DNA of 64,000 nucleotides from Paracoccus alcaliphilus (lineage in GTDB: Bacteria > Pseudomonadota > Alphaproteobacteria > Rhodobacterales > Rhodobacteraceae): NCBI RefSeq assembly GCF_028553725.1, contig NZ_CP067124.1:754001-818000 (forward strand), given 5' to 3'. The position numbers and the translations under genes are program-made. The first letter of the stretch is position 1, and each line of letters begins with the position of its first letter. The notes beneath the pieces are model-generated. The model was not told the origin of the DNA. It ran no database searches and saw only the letters and a program-made list of their open reading frames with translations. Below are positions 26,860 to 35,021 of the stretch, piece by piece.

Positions 26860-27358
26860 TCACTCCATCACATAGCCGAGCGCCCGATAGCCCGTTCGTC
26901 GTTTGGCGGCCATTCTGGCGAGGACCGGGACCGAACTGTCGACGTAGTCGACCACCAGCACGTCTTTCTTGTCGTCATGCCGCCGGTGCAGCCTGCCGAC
27001 ATATTGCGCCAGCGTGCCTTTCCATGCGATCGGCATCGTCAGGAACAGGGTGTCGAGCCGCGCATCATCGAAGCCCTCGCCGATATAGCGCCCTGTCGCG
27101 AGGATCAGCCGCTCTTCATCATCGGCAACGCTCAAAGCCGTCAGTGCGGCCTTCCGATCCTTTGCCGACATACCGCCACAGAGCACGACGACGTTCTTAG
27201 CGAACCTGGAGAACCGCTTTTGAAAGTAATCGAGGTGATCCTTGCGCTCGGTCAGCACGATCGGCGAGCGCTTGGCCTCCAGTGATTTCAGAACGTCGTC
27301 AAAGATCAGATCGTTTCTGGCCTCGTCCTCCGTCAGAGCGGCATAGATCGCAGGCATG
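26860..27358 (-). pseudogene. Superfamily 2 helicase, C-terminal fragment (TOTE-like)
   Basis: The last ~165 residues of an SF2 helicase: IYAALTEDEARNDLIFDDVL, SPIVLTERKDHLDYFQKRF, ILATGRYIGEGFDDARLDTL (motif V) and GTLAQYVGRLHRRHDDKKDV (motif VI, with QxxGRxxR). The end is ARMAAKRRTGYRALGY. This is the pattern of the large helicases recalled from TOTE-type conflict loci. The ATP-binding half is missing: upstream it is fused out of frame to the end of the tniQ-like segment near 27358. Non-functional. Confidence 0.6.
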
Positions 27359-29767
27359 GATGGGCGCTCGGCCATGGCGAGGGTCAGGGCGCATCTCGAG
27401 GCGCTTCCGCACATGCTCCAGGCTGAGCACCTTCGGTTCATGGACTGTCTGGCCCAAGATGGCGCGACCGGGATCGAGGGGATAGTTGCCGATGATAAAA
27501 CTCCGGACGATATGCTGGATCGGTCGAAGTTCCTTCGGGGCTCGGCTTGCTGACAGCCAGTGGTAAAAGACCCCCAGATCGGCGGCATGCTGGAAGCCGC
27601 CTTTGCGGATCGCATCGCTTTTCAAACCCTCAAGATTGCGTCTTAGTACTGCAGGGCCATCCTTGATTGCTGCAAAACCGGATCCCCCTGCTCGATGCAG
27701 CATTTCCTCGGTCAAATCGACGGCACGAACCATGGAGTCGAACTCCAAACGGGCGCCCAGCATCTCGGAGAGGCGAGAAACAACATGCAGCGGGAATGCA
27801 TCCAGCCACAAGCCAGGCCGGGTACCATCGAGCCGCCGCCTCAGGTACGCCTCCAACGGGGTCGAAACGGCACCGTCGCTAGCCTCATCAACCAGCGTTC
27901 TATGCCGTTCAATGCAGCGAACGACATCGTAGTTGGCGATCGTGTATATCTCGTGTGGCAGCGAGGTCAGCCAGATCCCGTGCCGCTCGCAGGTTCTGAT
28001 TGAGACAAGCTGCCAGTCGGCGCAACGAAATGCGCCTGAAAGGCCATGTCGGTGCATGCTTTCCGCGACACACTCGATGCAGATCAGATCCTCCGGATCG
28101 ACCCGGACAGGGATTTCAGAGTCTGCACCGCGCATCAGCGCTTCCTGAAGCATCGGGCAGGTGTAGTTGACGCCGAACACCCTTACACCATGCCGATCCA
28201 GCTTCCGGCTGAGCGGGATTCCGAAGACCGCGCGGCGCTGATTGGCATCGGGTGGCGGCGTGACGCCTTGTTCGGTGGACAGGCGCTTCCAGGCATTGGC
28301 CGGGGTCTCTCCCTTCAGGCCCGAATGCGGCGTGTTGTGATAGATATCGACGACGAACAGTGTGAAGATTTCTGCGAGCTCGTCATCGGTCAGCGCGGCC
28401 CATTGCTCGGATGGGTAATCGCCGCGCTCGGTCGGGTTGGAAAAGGTCCGCCCGATCAGCATCGGTGCAAGCTGCTGACCGAAGGTTCGGAAGATGCGCT
28501 CGATCCGGCCCCGCAGCTTCGGCACGCCTGCCGGTGGTGCCTCATAGGTCGCGCCTAGGTCGGCCACAGCCATGCGGAAGATCTCGGCGGCAAAGGCTGA
28601 GCCCTGATCGGTCACCAGGACGCCGATGCCGCCTGAGTGATCCCATCGGCTGACGCAGCCAGAAGCCACTGCGATCGGTGTCTTGTCCTGAATGATCAGG
28701 TTAAGCGTGCGGATCGCATCCTGGGCATTCGGCGTTGCAACGATCCGGAAACCCAGGACGCAACGGGTGGCACAGTCGATGGCGACATAGATCCAGCGCC
28801 GTCCAACCTTGAACTTCGCCCGATCCTCCGTCGGCAGCCCGTCTAGTGCGCCGCTGTCACCGAGTAACGTTGTAAGATCGATCTGCCATTCATCCATCTC
28901 AACGCGCTGCAACGGATAATCCGCCATAAGACCCTCCTCGTAAAAACCGAACTTCCTGCGGGCCGCCTCGATGCCTTTGCGTTGGGCGACGACCTCGAAT
29001 GGATCCAGTGCCTTGATCCGGCGCCGGACGGTGCGAGCGGAGGGAACTGGAAGACACGGCTTCCCAGCTTCGGCCCGCCCGGTGTTCTCGATTTTGAACC
29101 GGTCCTTGACCATGGTGACGATGTCCTGCTGAGAGGGCTCGTTTCGATCGAGGTAGCCGAATACGCATTCTGCGAGCAGAGTTTCAGCTTCGGCCATCAG
29201 CTTGCGTGAAGTTTGCCCAAGGCGACGCTTGCGCAGGAAGACGAGGGGGCTTCGCCCAGCCTTTTCATAGAGGCGCGCCCATTCCAGCAGCGTACGTGCA
29301 CAAGGGAACCTGCGAGTGATGTAACCCTGACCGGCCCGAGGCGTACGCCCCACATCCTGTCCGCTATGCTCCACAGCGTTCACATACTGTTCGAGCTCTC
29401 CCAAGATCTCCTCGACGCTGGCTTCCGAACGCGTGGTGTCGCCTCTCGCCTCCGATTCGAGGAAGAACTTGGCGCATGTCGTCTGCCAGAGAATGCGGCT
29501 CCGTTCTTCCGCGGGCAGAGTTGCTATGTACTTGAAGTCGCACCGCAACCTCAGAAATGCGGATTGATCAGAGAATTGACCGCGTTTCAGGCGTGTGTCG
29601 GGCGCCGCGAGCAGTCTGAGCAACTCCTCACCCGTAAACGACAGACGGACATTGTCGTCATCCAGCCTCGCCCAGATCGTTCCGGTCTTGTCTGATCGGA
29701 TGAGTCGATGCGCAGAGCCAGCGATTTCAAGGCAGTCCGCCTCGGAGACACGAAAATGACGGGTCAT
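27299..29767 (-). pseudogene. Tn7-like transposase TnsB fused to TniQ by deletion of tnsC
   Basis: 822 codons, one open frame. Residues 1-560 are a TnsB/TniA-type transposase: a long N-terminal DNA-binding part, then an integrase-fold core with Asp292 (VEMDEWQ), Asp387 (LVTDQGSAF) and Glu423 (RIERIF), all three catalytic residues present, and the start of the C-terminal barrel (VRVFGVNY, VRVDPEDL). From ~562 the sequence is TniQ/TnsD-like: ICIECVAES, WQLVSIRTCERHG (zinc ligands), then helical sequence. In Tn7-like elements the ATPase gene tnsC lies between these. Its absence and the in-frame joint near 28087 point to a deletion. The end fuses to helicase sequence. Starts overlapping tnsA (ATGA). 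Confidence 0.75.
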
Positions 29768-30492
29768 TGCAAGGCCCCCGGAATGATGCGGGTCGTGGGA
29801 AGAATGTCGCCCGGTTCGATGGCGCGTAGGACGCCGGCGTAGATGGCCTTGAATGCAGCGCGGAAGGCCCGACCGCCGAGTCCCGATGCTTCCACCAACT
29901 CGGCAATGGTCGTCGGGCCGCTGAGGCCCCGCACCAGGGTTTCGATAGAGCCGTCAGCCTCGGGGTCCGGGGTTCGCCGGAAATCGTGCAGCTTCTGCGC
30001 ATTTCGGGCGGCCGATGGGCAGTAGGACCTTTCAGTGATCAGCACGACCTTATCGGCGAAGCTGAGCGGAGTTGCCGCGCGGATGCGCTGCAGGGTTTCG
30101 CGGAAGCCTTGGCGCTCGGCGATCGCGTCGGGTTTCACCGCGATGGCGATGCGCTTCCCACTGGTCACGGCGATCAGGAAGTCGAAGGTGTGGCTGCGCT
30201 TCCGGCCTGTTGTATCCTGATAGCAGACGGGCGGCGGCTGATCCCAGACTTCGACGACGTCCGGACGCGCCAGAAGCAGATAGAGCACATCCTGCTCTCG
30301 CTTGCTTTCGAAGTACCGCAGACGCGGCGGAGATCCGGAGGGTGGCCCTCCACCGGTGACATGACCGCGGCTGCTGGCCTTGGATCGGGCCGGTGGTTTG
30401 CGTGTCGCCTTGCTAGGCAAGGGACGCTTGAACGAAGACTCTGATGAATAGCTCATGGCTGGTTGGCCCGGCGAATGGCCATGCACAACCAT
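29764..30492 (-). CDS. TnsA-like endonuclease of a Tn7-like element
   Basis: 242 residues. After a basic N-terminal tail the nuclease fold shows RYFESKREQDVLYLLLARPD, VVEVWDQPPPVCYQDTTGRK, HTFDFLIAVTSGKRIAIAVK. These correspond to the TnsA N-terminal catalytic domain (E62/E66, D104, K120). The C-terminal part looks like the helical domain that contacts TnsC. In TnsA the residue two before the last Lys is normally acidic or Gln; here it is Ala118, so cleavage activity is doubtful. It overlaps the next gene by four bases. An alternative start is the ATG at 30456. It would cut the 5' ends of the transposon so that movement is cut-and-paste. Confidence 0.72.
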   Translation of the reverse strand: MVVHGHSPGQPAMSYSSESSFKRPLPSKATRKPPARSKASSRGHVTGGGPPSGSPPRLRYFESKREQDVLYLLLARPDVVEVWDQPPPVCYQDTTGRKRSHTFDFLIAVTSGKRIAIAVKPDAIAERQGFRETLQRIRAATPLSFADKVVLITERSYCPSAARNAQKLHDFRRTPDPEADGSIETLVRGLSGPTTIAELVEASGLGGRAFRAAFKAIYAGVLRAIEPGDILPTTRIIPGALQ

Positions 30493-30625
30493 TCGCCCTA
30501 GGGCGCTTCTCCTGTTTCAGGGCAAAAAGGGTTGCGGCGCTGCCGGTGGCAGCGCTCGTGCTTGACTTTTTGAAGCTGGCGCGGGAGGATTACATATCGA
30601 CGACCAATCGATCAGCGGCCTCGGA

Positions 30626-30652
30626 AGCGACAGCTTTCGGGGTCGCTTTTTT
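30626..30652 (+). terminator. Intrinsic terminator with no gene before it
   Basis: AGCGAC (30626-30631) pairs with GTCGCT (30642-30647), followed by a run of T to 30652. It points rightward, but the upstream plus-strand stretch 30493-30625 has no coding gene. It may end a small RNA or act on antisense transcription from the Tn7-like operon. Confidence 0.45.
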
Positions 30653-30666
30653 ATCCGATGCTCATG

Positions 30667-30909
30667 TCAGCGCTCCTTTTCTGGGTTGTACCGGTCGGGC
30701 CAGAGCGTCTCCGGTTTCTTGCCAAGCTTCTCGGCGATCAGCCCTTCGACGACCTTGCTGGATCTGTATCCCTGCGACACCATTGAGGCCATGCTGAGGC
30801 TGCAGCCCGCTTCTTCGGCAATGCTGCGCAGCGTGACCTTCTGCGCCCTGAGCGCACGCTTGATCTCATCGTGCAGTTCTAGGTTCACTTCCGGTGATAA
30901 TCGCAACAT
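30667..30909 (-). CDS. Ner/Nlp-type helix-turn-helix protein
   Basis: 80 residues, all one DNA-binding domain: ELHDEIKRALRAQKVTLRSI, AEEAGCSLSMASMVSQGYR, VEGLIAEKLGKKPETLWPDR. The xIAExLGxxPxxLWPxRY ending is characteristic of phage Mu Ner and its bacterial Nlp/SfsB relatives. Ner is the early negative regulator of Mu transposition genes. Here it precedes the tnsA-tnsB/tniQ genes on the same strand (175 bp upstream of tnsA), with a divergent XRE gene next to it, the layout of the Mu c/ner switch. A direct role in controlling the Tn7-like genes is inference. Confidence 0.72.
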   Translation of the reverse strand: MLRLSPEVNLELHDEIKRALRAQKVTLRSIAEEAGCSLSMASMVSQGYRSSKVVEGLIAEKLGKKPETLWPDRYNPEKER

Positions 30910-31094
30910 GTTGGCACAAGCCCGACGAGTTGAGTGGATAGTTCACAAGAAAGCTAGCACTAGGATTGCGTCTTTATCAACGTAATTATCTTGTATGCGG
31001 TCTTGATACGTCCGAAAGTGCGTCTGAGCCGTGGGTTTTCATTCTTGCCTCATGGCACCGGTTGCTCGTCGTTTTGTCTGCCTTGGAGACAGTT

Positions 31095-31535
31095 GTGCCC
31101 GAACAGCCCTCTTCTGTAGTGCCTGATCCCGATAGCGATGTGGCCATCGGCAAACGTCTGGCCCTGATCCGCGTGGGCCTTGGGATGACACAGGCAGGCT
31201 TCGCCGCCAGCCTCAACGTGTCGCCGCGCTCGTACCAGCATTATGAAAAAGGAACGCGGAGCATCTCTGCGGAGCTCTTGCGCGAGCTCCGCGCATGCCA
31301 TGGACTTGCTCCAAACTGGGTCCTGCTGGGCCAAGGTCTGCCCCGCGAAGGTGAGGATGCAGAAGCCTTGGCCGCCTTTGTCGAGGAGCTTGGTGCCCAT
31401 CTGGTCGCGACACAGGTGTCGCTGCCGCCGAAGAATCAGGGCAAGATCATATCCGGGTGGTGGAAGGCTTTGCGGGACGGAACCCGTGTCGGGATGCCGG
31501 ATGTCAGGCACTGGGTCGATCTGCTGAAAGAGTGA
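31095..31535 (+). CDS. XRE-family regulator
   Basis: 146 residues from a GTG start that has GGAG seven bases before it; the in-frame ATG at 30966 would add 43 unsupported residues. The helix-turn-helix is IGKRLALIRVGLGMTQAGFA, ASLNVSPRSYQHYEKGTRSI, then LAPNWVLLGQG, the form common in repressor-like phage and transposon regulators. The C-terminal ~70 residues are unknown. It is divergent from the Ner-like gene, with ~185 bp between, and leads a three-gene plus-strand run. Probably a c-repressor-like switch partner. Confidence 0.72.
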   Translation: MPEQPSSVVPDPDSDVAIGKRLALIRVGLGMTQAGFAASLNVSPRSYQHYEKGTRSISAELLRELRACHGLAPNWVLLGQGLPREGEDAEALAAFVEELGAHLVATQVSLPPKNQGKIISGWWKALRDGTRVGMPDVRHWVDLLKE

Positions 31536-31543
31536 GGTGATGC

Positions 31544-31915
31544 ATGCCGCCATATTCGGTTGACCGGGGACTGGCGCAGATTGACCTTGAGCGGGCCTGG
31601 GCGCGGGCCATGGCGCACAGCAGGCGTGCGGGATCCGTCTATACGACCAGCGCTATCGTGTTCGTTCTTGGCCAAATCAAGTTTTCCACACTGGTCCCTG
31701 TCGCGGAGGCTTCCCTTTGGGAAGTAGTCCTATGGCTGTCATCCGCTGCGCTTCTTGTGCCGGCGTTCCTTTGGCTTGGACATGCCGTTTGGAGGGAGTG
31801 GCAAGCCTACAGGCGATTGGCAGCGCTGATCGGCCATCCAGGGGCAGCTGTCAGCGGCACAACCCAAGCGCGCCTGAATCTGTTCAAGGAGTTCTGTCGG
31901 GCCGGGCGCGGCTGA
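31544..31915 (+). CDS. Small membrane protein of unknown function
   Basis: 123 residues beginning eight bases after the XRE stop, with GAGGTGA before its ATG. Two hydrophobic stretches are visible, VYTTSAIVFVLGQIKFSTLV and WEVVLWLSSAALLVPAFLWL, then a basic amphipathic tail. I recognise no family. Co-transcription with the XRE gene suggests an accessory function of the same element. Confidence 0.55.
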   Translation: MPPYSVDRGLAQIDLERAWARAMAHSRRAGSVYTTSAIVFVLGQIKFSTLVPVAEASLWEVVLWLSSAALLVPAFLWLGHAVWREWQAYRRLAALIGHPGAAVSGTTQARLNLFKEFCRAGRG

Positions 31916-31973
31916 CGCCGGATGAGCACAGGCTCCCTAGATAGGATGACATCACGGAGCAAAGAGGGGCACG

Positions 31974-32168
31974 ATGACACCTCGCCACCATCCCGACCGT
32001 CACGACCTGGATGACTGGGCCCTGTATGGACCCAAGAATCCCGAGATCAGCCAGCTTGTGGATCGATTAGCTTTTGATCACGGACTGCGGGTGAAGGAGA
32101 TAGAGGATTTCATTCTGCAGGCACTGAAGAACCGCCTTGCTGAAGAGGAGGCGCGCCAGAAGCCCTGA
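31974..32168 (+). CDS. Hypothetical 64-residue protein
   Basis: Reads MTPRHHPDRHDLDDWALYGP, NPEISQLVDRLAFDHGLRVK, EIEDFILQALKNRLAEEEAR. It is hydrophilic, with a helical C-terminal half that could be a DNA-binding or dimerisation helix. AGAGG lies just upstream of the ATG. No family recognised. It follows the small membrane protein by 58 bp on the same strand. Confidence 0.5.
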   Translation: MTPRHHPDRHDLDDWALYGPKNPEISQLVDRLAFDHGLRVKEIEDFILQALKNRLAEEEARQKP

Positions 32169-32256
32169 TACTCACTCTTTACAGAAGGTGCCTAGTGTCA
32201 AAAGTTGCTGTAGGCTGAGCTAGGCGACACAGGGATTTGCGAAGGGTGGCAGGCTT

Positions 32257-32844
32257 ATGCCCAAGCGGCGAAGTGTTAAGAGTGCCGACGACCGTCCGGC
32301 AGATGCCCATGTTCGCGCCCGGGACTACCTTGGTCAGCCAGATGTCGACCGGCTCCTCGTCGCGAGCAAGAAGAGCCGTTACGGTGTGCGTGACCATCTC
32401 CTGATCCTGATGATGTTCCGCCATGGACTGCGCGTCTCCGAGACGATCGCATTGCGTCGGCAGGACGTCGATCTCGCACAATCGAGGGTTTGGATCGCGC
32501 GGTTGAAGAACGGGCTTAGCGTGGAGCAGCCGGTCGCTGGTGATGAGCTGCGGGCGATCAAGCGCTGGCTCGCGCGGCGGGAGGATGCGCTACCCTGGCT
32601 GTTCGTCTCCGAGCGGAAGAAGCCGCTCACGCGACAGGCGGTCAATTACATTGTCGGAACGGCTGGTAGTCGCGCGGGTCTTGGACATGTGCATCCCCAC
32701 ATGCTGCGTCATTCCTGCGGCTTTGCCCTGGCGAACAAGGGCCGCGACCTGCGGTTGATCCAGGATTACCTCGGGCACCGGGATCCACGGCATACCGCCC
32801 ACTACACGCGAACCGCGGCGCATCGGTTCGACGATCTGTGGTAG
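32257..32844 (+). CDS. Small tyrosine recombinase (FimB/FimE-like)
   Basis: 195 residues, catalytic domain only, as in the fim switch recombinases. Active residues: Arg in RHGLRVSETIALRRQDVDLA, Lys in ARLKNGLS, HxxR in HPHMLRHSCGFAL, His in QDYLGHRDPRHTA, and nucleophile Tyr in HYTRTA. All are intact. Enzymes of this form invert or integrate short segments. It lies next to a 105-bp-period repeat array that starts 30 bp after its stop. Whether those repeats are its sites is unknown. Confidence 0.88.
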   Translation: MPKRRSVKSADDRPADAHVRARDYLGQPDVDRLLVASKKSRYGVRDHLLILMMFRHGLRVSETIALRRQDVDLAQSRVWIARLKNGLSVEQPVAGDELRAIKRWLARREDALPWLFVSERKKPLTRQAVNYIVGTAGSRAGLGHVHPHMLRHSCGFALANKGRDLRLIQDYLGHRDPRHTAHYTRTAAHRFDDLW

Positions 32845-32873
32845 GTGCATGATGCACTCGCCGCGAACAGCAT

Positions 32874-33101
32874 GAAGGGCGGAGAGCCGCCTGACCGCGG
32901 TGCAGCATACCAAGGGCCTCAGAACGCAGGAGCGGACGTTCGTCGCCGCCGCAGCACGACCGGCGTCAGGTCAGTCACGAAGGGCGGTGAGCGGACTTGC
33001 GGCGGCGCGGCTAACCAGCGGCCTTAGAACGCACGAGCGGTCATTCGTTGCAAGCGCAGCACCGTTGGCGCTTTGACCGGCTCGAAGGGCGGAAAGCCGT
33101 C
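32874..33101. repeat. Degenerate tandem repeats, 105-bp period
   Basis: The block GAAGGGCGG followed by (A/T)(A/G)AGC(C/G)G starts at 32874, 32979 and 33084, exactly 105 bp apart. Within the units a second block, GCCT(C/T)AGAACGCA(G/C)GAGCGG, repeats at the same phase (~32916 and ~33021). Between blocks the units have diverged. The array lies between the tyrosine recombinase gene and the left end of IS66. Confidence 0.75.
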
Positions 33102-33250
33102 CGATGGCAGTTGCGGCAAGCTTGGCGGGGCGGCCGGATTTCTGGGCAACATCACAGGCGCGGCCACTCGGTTTCGGCGGACCTTTATGCACACCGCAGC
33201 GATCGCCCTGTCCGAGTCCTGCAGGGGTCGGAAAAGCCGAAAGATATCTG

Positions 33251-33258
33251 CCTCCTTG
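33251..33258. repeat. 8-bp target duplication, left flank of the expanded IS66
   Basis: CCTCCTTG directly precedes the IS66 terminus GTAAGCGCGACGGCG at 33259. The same 8 bases directly follow the opposite terminus at 55680. IS66-family elements make 8-bp duplications. Confidence 0.8.
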
Positions 33259-33287
33259 GTAAGCGCGACGGCGAGACCCTACGCGGC

Positions 33288-33296
33288 CATGCTTGA
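33288..33296. repeat. 9-bp target duplication of IS256, left
   Basis: CATGCTTGA occurs directly outside both IS256 ends, here and at 34673-34681. The IS256 family makes 8-9 bp duplications. Confidence 0.85.
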
Positions 33297-34672
33297 GAGA
33301 TATCGCCGAAAGTTGGTGACGCCGGATCAGGCGGCGTTTTGAAGTTGGCGCAGGCCGTCGCGGAACTCAACCCCTTGGATGATCTCGGGCAACCGGTTCC
33401 GGCCATCGAGCTTGCGCCATTTGCCCTGCGCGGCGATCATCAGCTTGAACGCCATGGCGAGGCCGGTCTGGCGGCTTAGGCACCCCTTGGTGCGTTTCGT
33501 CCGGTGGCGGACCGTGGCGAAGGTGCTTTCGATCGGGTTTGATGTCCGGATGTGCTTCCAGTGTTCGGCCGGGTAGTCGTAAAAAGTCAGCAGCGCGCTG
33601 CGATCCTTGACCAACTTGTCGACCGCCTTGTCCCATTTGACGCCGTAGGTTTCGACGAAGAAATCGAAGGCCGCCTCCGCCTCGGCGCGGGTCCCGGCCT
33701 GCCAGATGTCGTGCAGATGACCCTTCGCCTTGGCCTGCACCGATTGCGGCAACGCATTGAGAACGTTCATCGTTTTATGGACCCAGCACCGTTGTTCCCG
33801 CGTCGAGGCGAAGACCTCCCGCAGGGCCGCCCAAAACCCCAGGGCGCCGTCGCCGATGGCCAGTTTCGGATCCTGTTTCAGACCACGCCGCCTCAGATCC
33901 AGCAGCACCTCGCGCCAGCTTTGCGTGCTTTCACGAAAGCCGTCTGTCATCGCCAGCAGCTCCTTGCGGCCATATTCATCGGCGCCCACGATCACCAGAA
34001 CGCATTGTTTTTCCTCAGCCATCCGCGGCTTGAAGTAGACGCCGTCGGCCCAGATGTAGAGGAAACGACGCGCATCAAGGTCGCGTTTCTGCCAGGCCTC
34101 GTAGTCGTGCCACCAGTCGGCCTTCAGCCGCGTGATCGTCGTGGCCGACAGCCCCTTGGCGTTCGGTCCCAAGAGCGCCGCCAGCGCCTCGGTGAAATCG
34201 CCCGTGGAGACGCCCTTGAGGTAAAGCCATGGCAACAACTCCTCGACCGATTTCGCCTTGCGAAGGTAGCGCGGCAGGATGCTGGGGGTGAAACTGATCT
34301 TGTCCTCGCCGGGACCCCGGTCGCGCAGGCGCGGCACCTTCACCGCAACCGGTCCGATCCCGGTCAGCACCTCGCGCTCGGGCAAGGTTCCGTGGCGCAC
34401 CAGCCGGGCTCGGCCATCGCCGAGCTTCTCGTCTGAAAAGGTGGCCAAGAGCGCCGCCATTTCCGCCTCGATCGCCTGCTCAATGAGTTTGCGCGCGCCA
34501 GCCCTGATCACTTCGGTCAGCGCGTCTGCCGCGAAACCCGATGGATCGGGCAGTCGGGTGATGGTATCGTCGTGCATGTGGCATATCCCTTTCTCCGCTG
34601 AGAATTGACGGCGTCTGAACACCGCCATGATATGCCGCCCCTCCGGGCATCACCAACTTTCGCGCGTTTCTC
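33297..34672 (-). mobile_element. IS256-family insertion sequence, complete
   Basis: 1376 bp with imperfect terminal inverted repeats GAGATATCGCCGAAAGTTGG (left) and GAGAAACGCGCGAAAGTTGG (right), continuing TGA on both, and one transposase gene. Flanked by the 9-bp duplication CATGCTTGA. It sits in the last codons of an IS66 tnpC; removing it and one duplicate restores an open end ...NQPSSMAA and stop. Confidence 0.88.
33327..34577 (-). CDS. IS256-family transposase
   Basis: 416 residues from the ATG at 34577; a 17-residue longer reading uses an ATG that lies inside the terminal region. The Mutator-type DDE core is intact: RFLYIWADGVYFKPRM (first Asp), LAIGDGALGFWAALREVF (second Asp) and TSNPIESTFATVRHRTKRTK (catalytic Glu). 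RCWVHKTMNVLNALPQSVQ is the family's C/H signature. It should mobilise the 1376-bp element. Confidence 0.93.
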   Translation of the reverse strand: MHDDTITRLPDPSGFAADALTEVIRAGARKLIEQAIEAEMAALLATFSDEKLGDGRARLVRHGTLPEREVLTGIGPVAVKVPRLRDRGPGEDKISFTPSILPRYLRKAKSVEELLPWLYLKGVSTGDFTEALAALLGPNAKGLSATTITRLKADWWHDYEAWQKRDLDARRFLYIWADGVYFKPRMAEEKQCVLVIVGADEYGRKELLAMTDGFRESTQSWREVLLDLRRRGLKQDPKLAIGDGALGFWAALREVFASTREQRCWVHKTMNVLNALPQSVQAKAKGHLHDIWQAGTRAEAEAAFDFFVETYGVKWDKAVDKLVKDRSALLTFYDYPAEHWKHIRTSNPIESTFATVRHRTKRTKGCLSRQTGLAMAFKLMIAAQGKWRKLDGRNRLPEIIQGVEFRDGLRQLQNAA

Positions 34673-34681
34673 CATGCTTGA
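34673..34681. repeat. 9-bp target duplication of IS256, right
   Basis: CATGCTTGA, identical to 33288-33296. Confidence 0.85.
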
Positions 34682-34864
34682 CGGCTGGTTGAAGCGCCAA
34701 GGCATGAGGTCTTCGATGCCGCTTTGCGGGTGGCCGTCGAGGATGGCGCGCAGGGTGGTGGCGAGATAGTCGACGGGGTTCACGTTGGACATCTTGCAGG
34801 TGGCGACCAGCGAGGCCAGCATGGCCCAGTTCTCGGCGCCGATTTCATTCCCGGCAAATAGTGC
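34682..34864 (-). pseudogene. IS66 tnpC, C-terminal fragment
   Basis: The reverse strand reads ALFAGNEIGAENWAMLASLV, ATCKMSNVNPVDYLATTLRA, ILDGHPQSGIEDLMPWRFNQ. This is the conserved end of IS66 transposases. Its first codon, GCA (Ala), abuts the IS21 terminus at 34865, and its last codons were split by IS256. The rest of the gene lies at 53378-54742 with the exactly preceding codons. Confidence 0.8.
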
Positions 34865-35021
34865 TGTCAACGGCGGCGCAAAAGTCGGCCACGGCGGCGT
34901 TGCAAAACCAGGCCAGTTGTCGAGGCTGTGCGCCATGGCGCGCGCGCTTCGCACATAGCTGGCGCGTGCCATGGCGCACTGGCCCGTCAGGGCCAGTAGT
35001 TGTAAGATGCCTGGATCTTGA

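Noticed and set aside
32190..32230. TGTCAAAAG as a Tn7-like transposon end
   Set aside because: Starts with TGT and lies beyond the XRE genes, but no matching inverted copy or repeated transposase sites were found on the other side of the tns genes.
32845..33260. CRISPR array
   Set aside because: The repeats have a 105-bp period, are degenerate and only about three in number; no spacers of 30-40 bp and no cas genes in the window.
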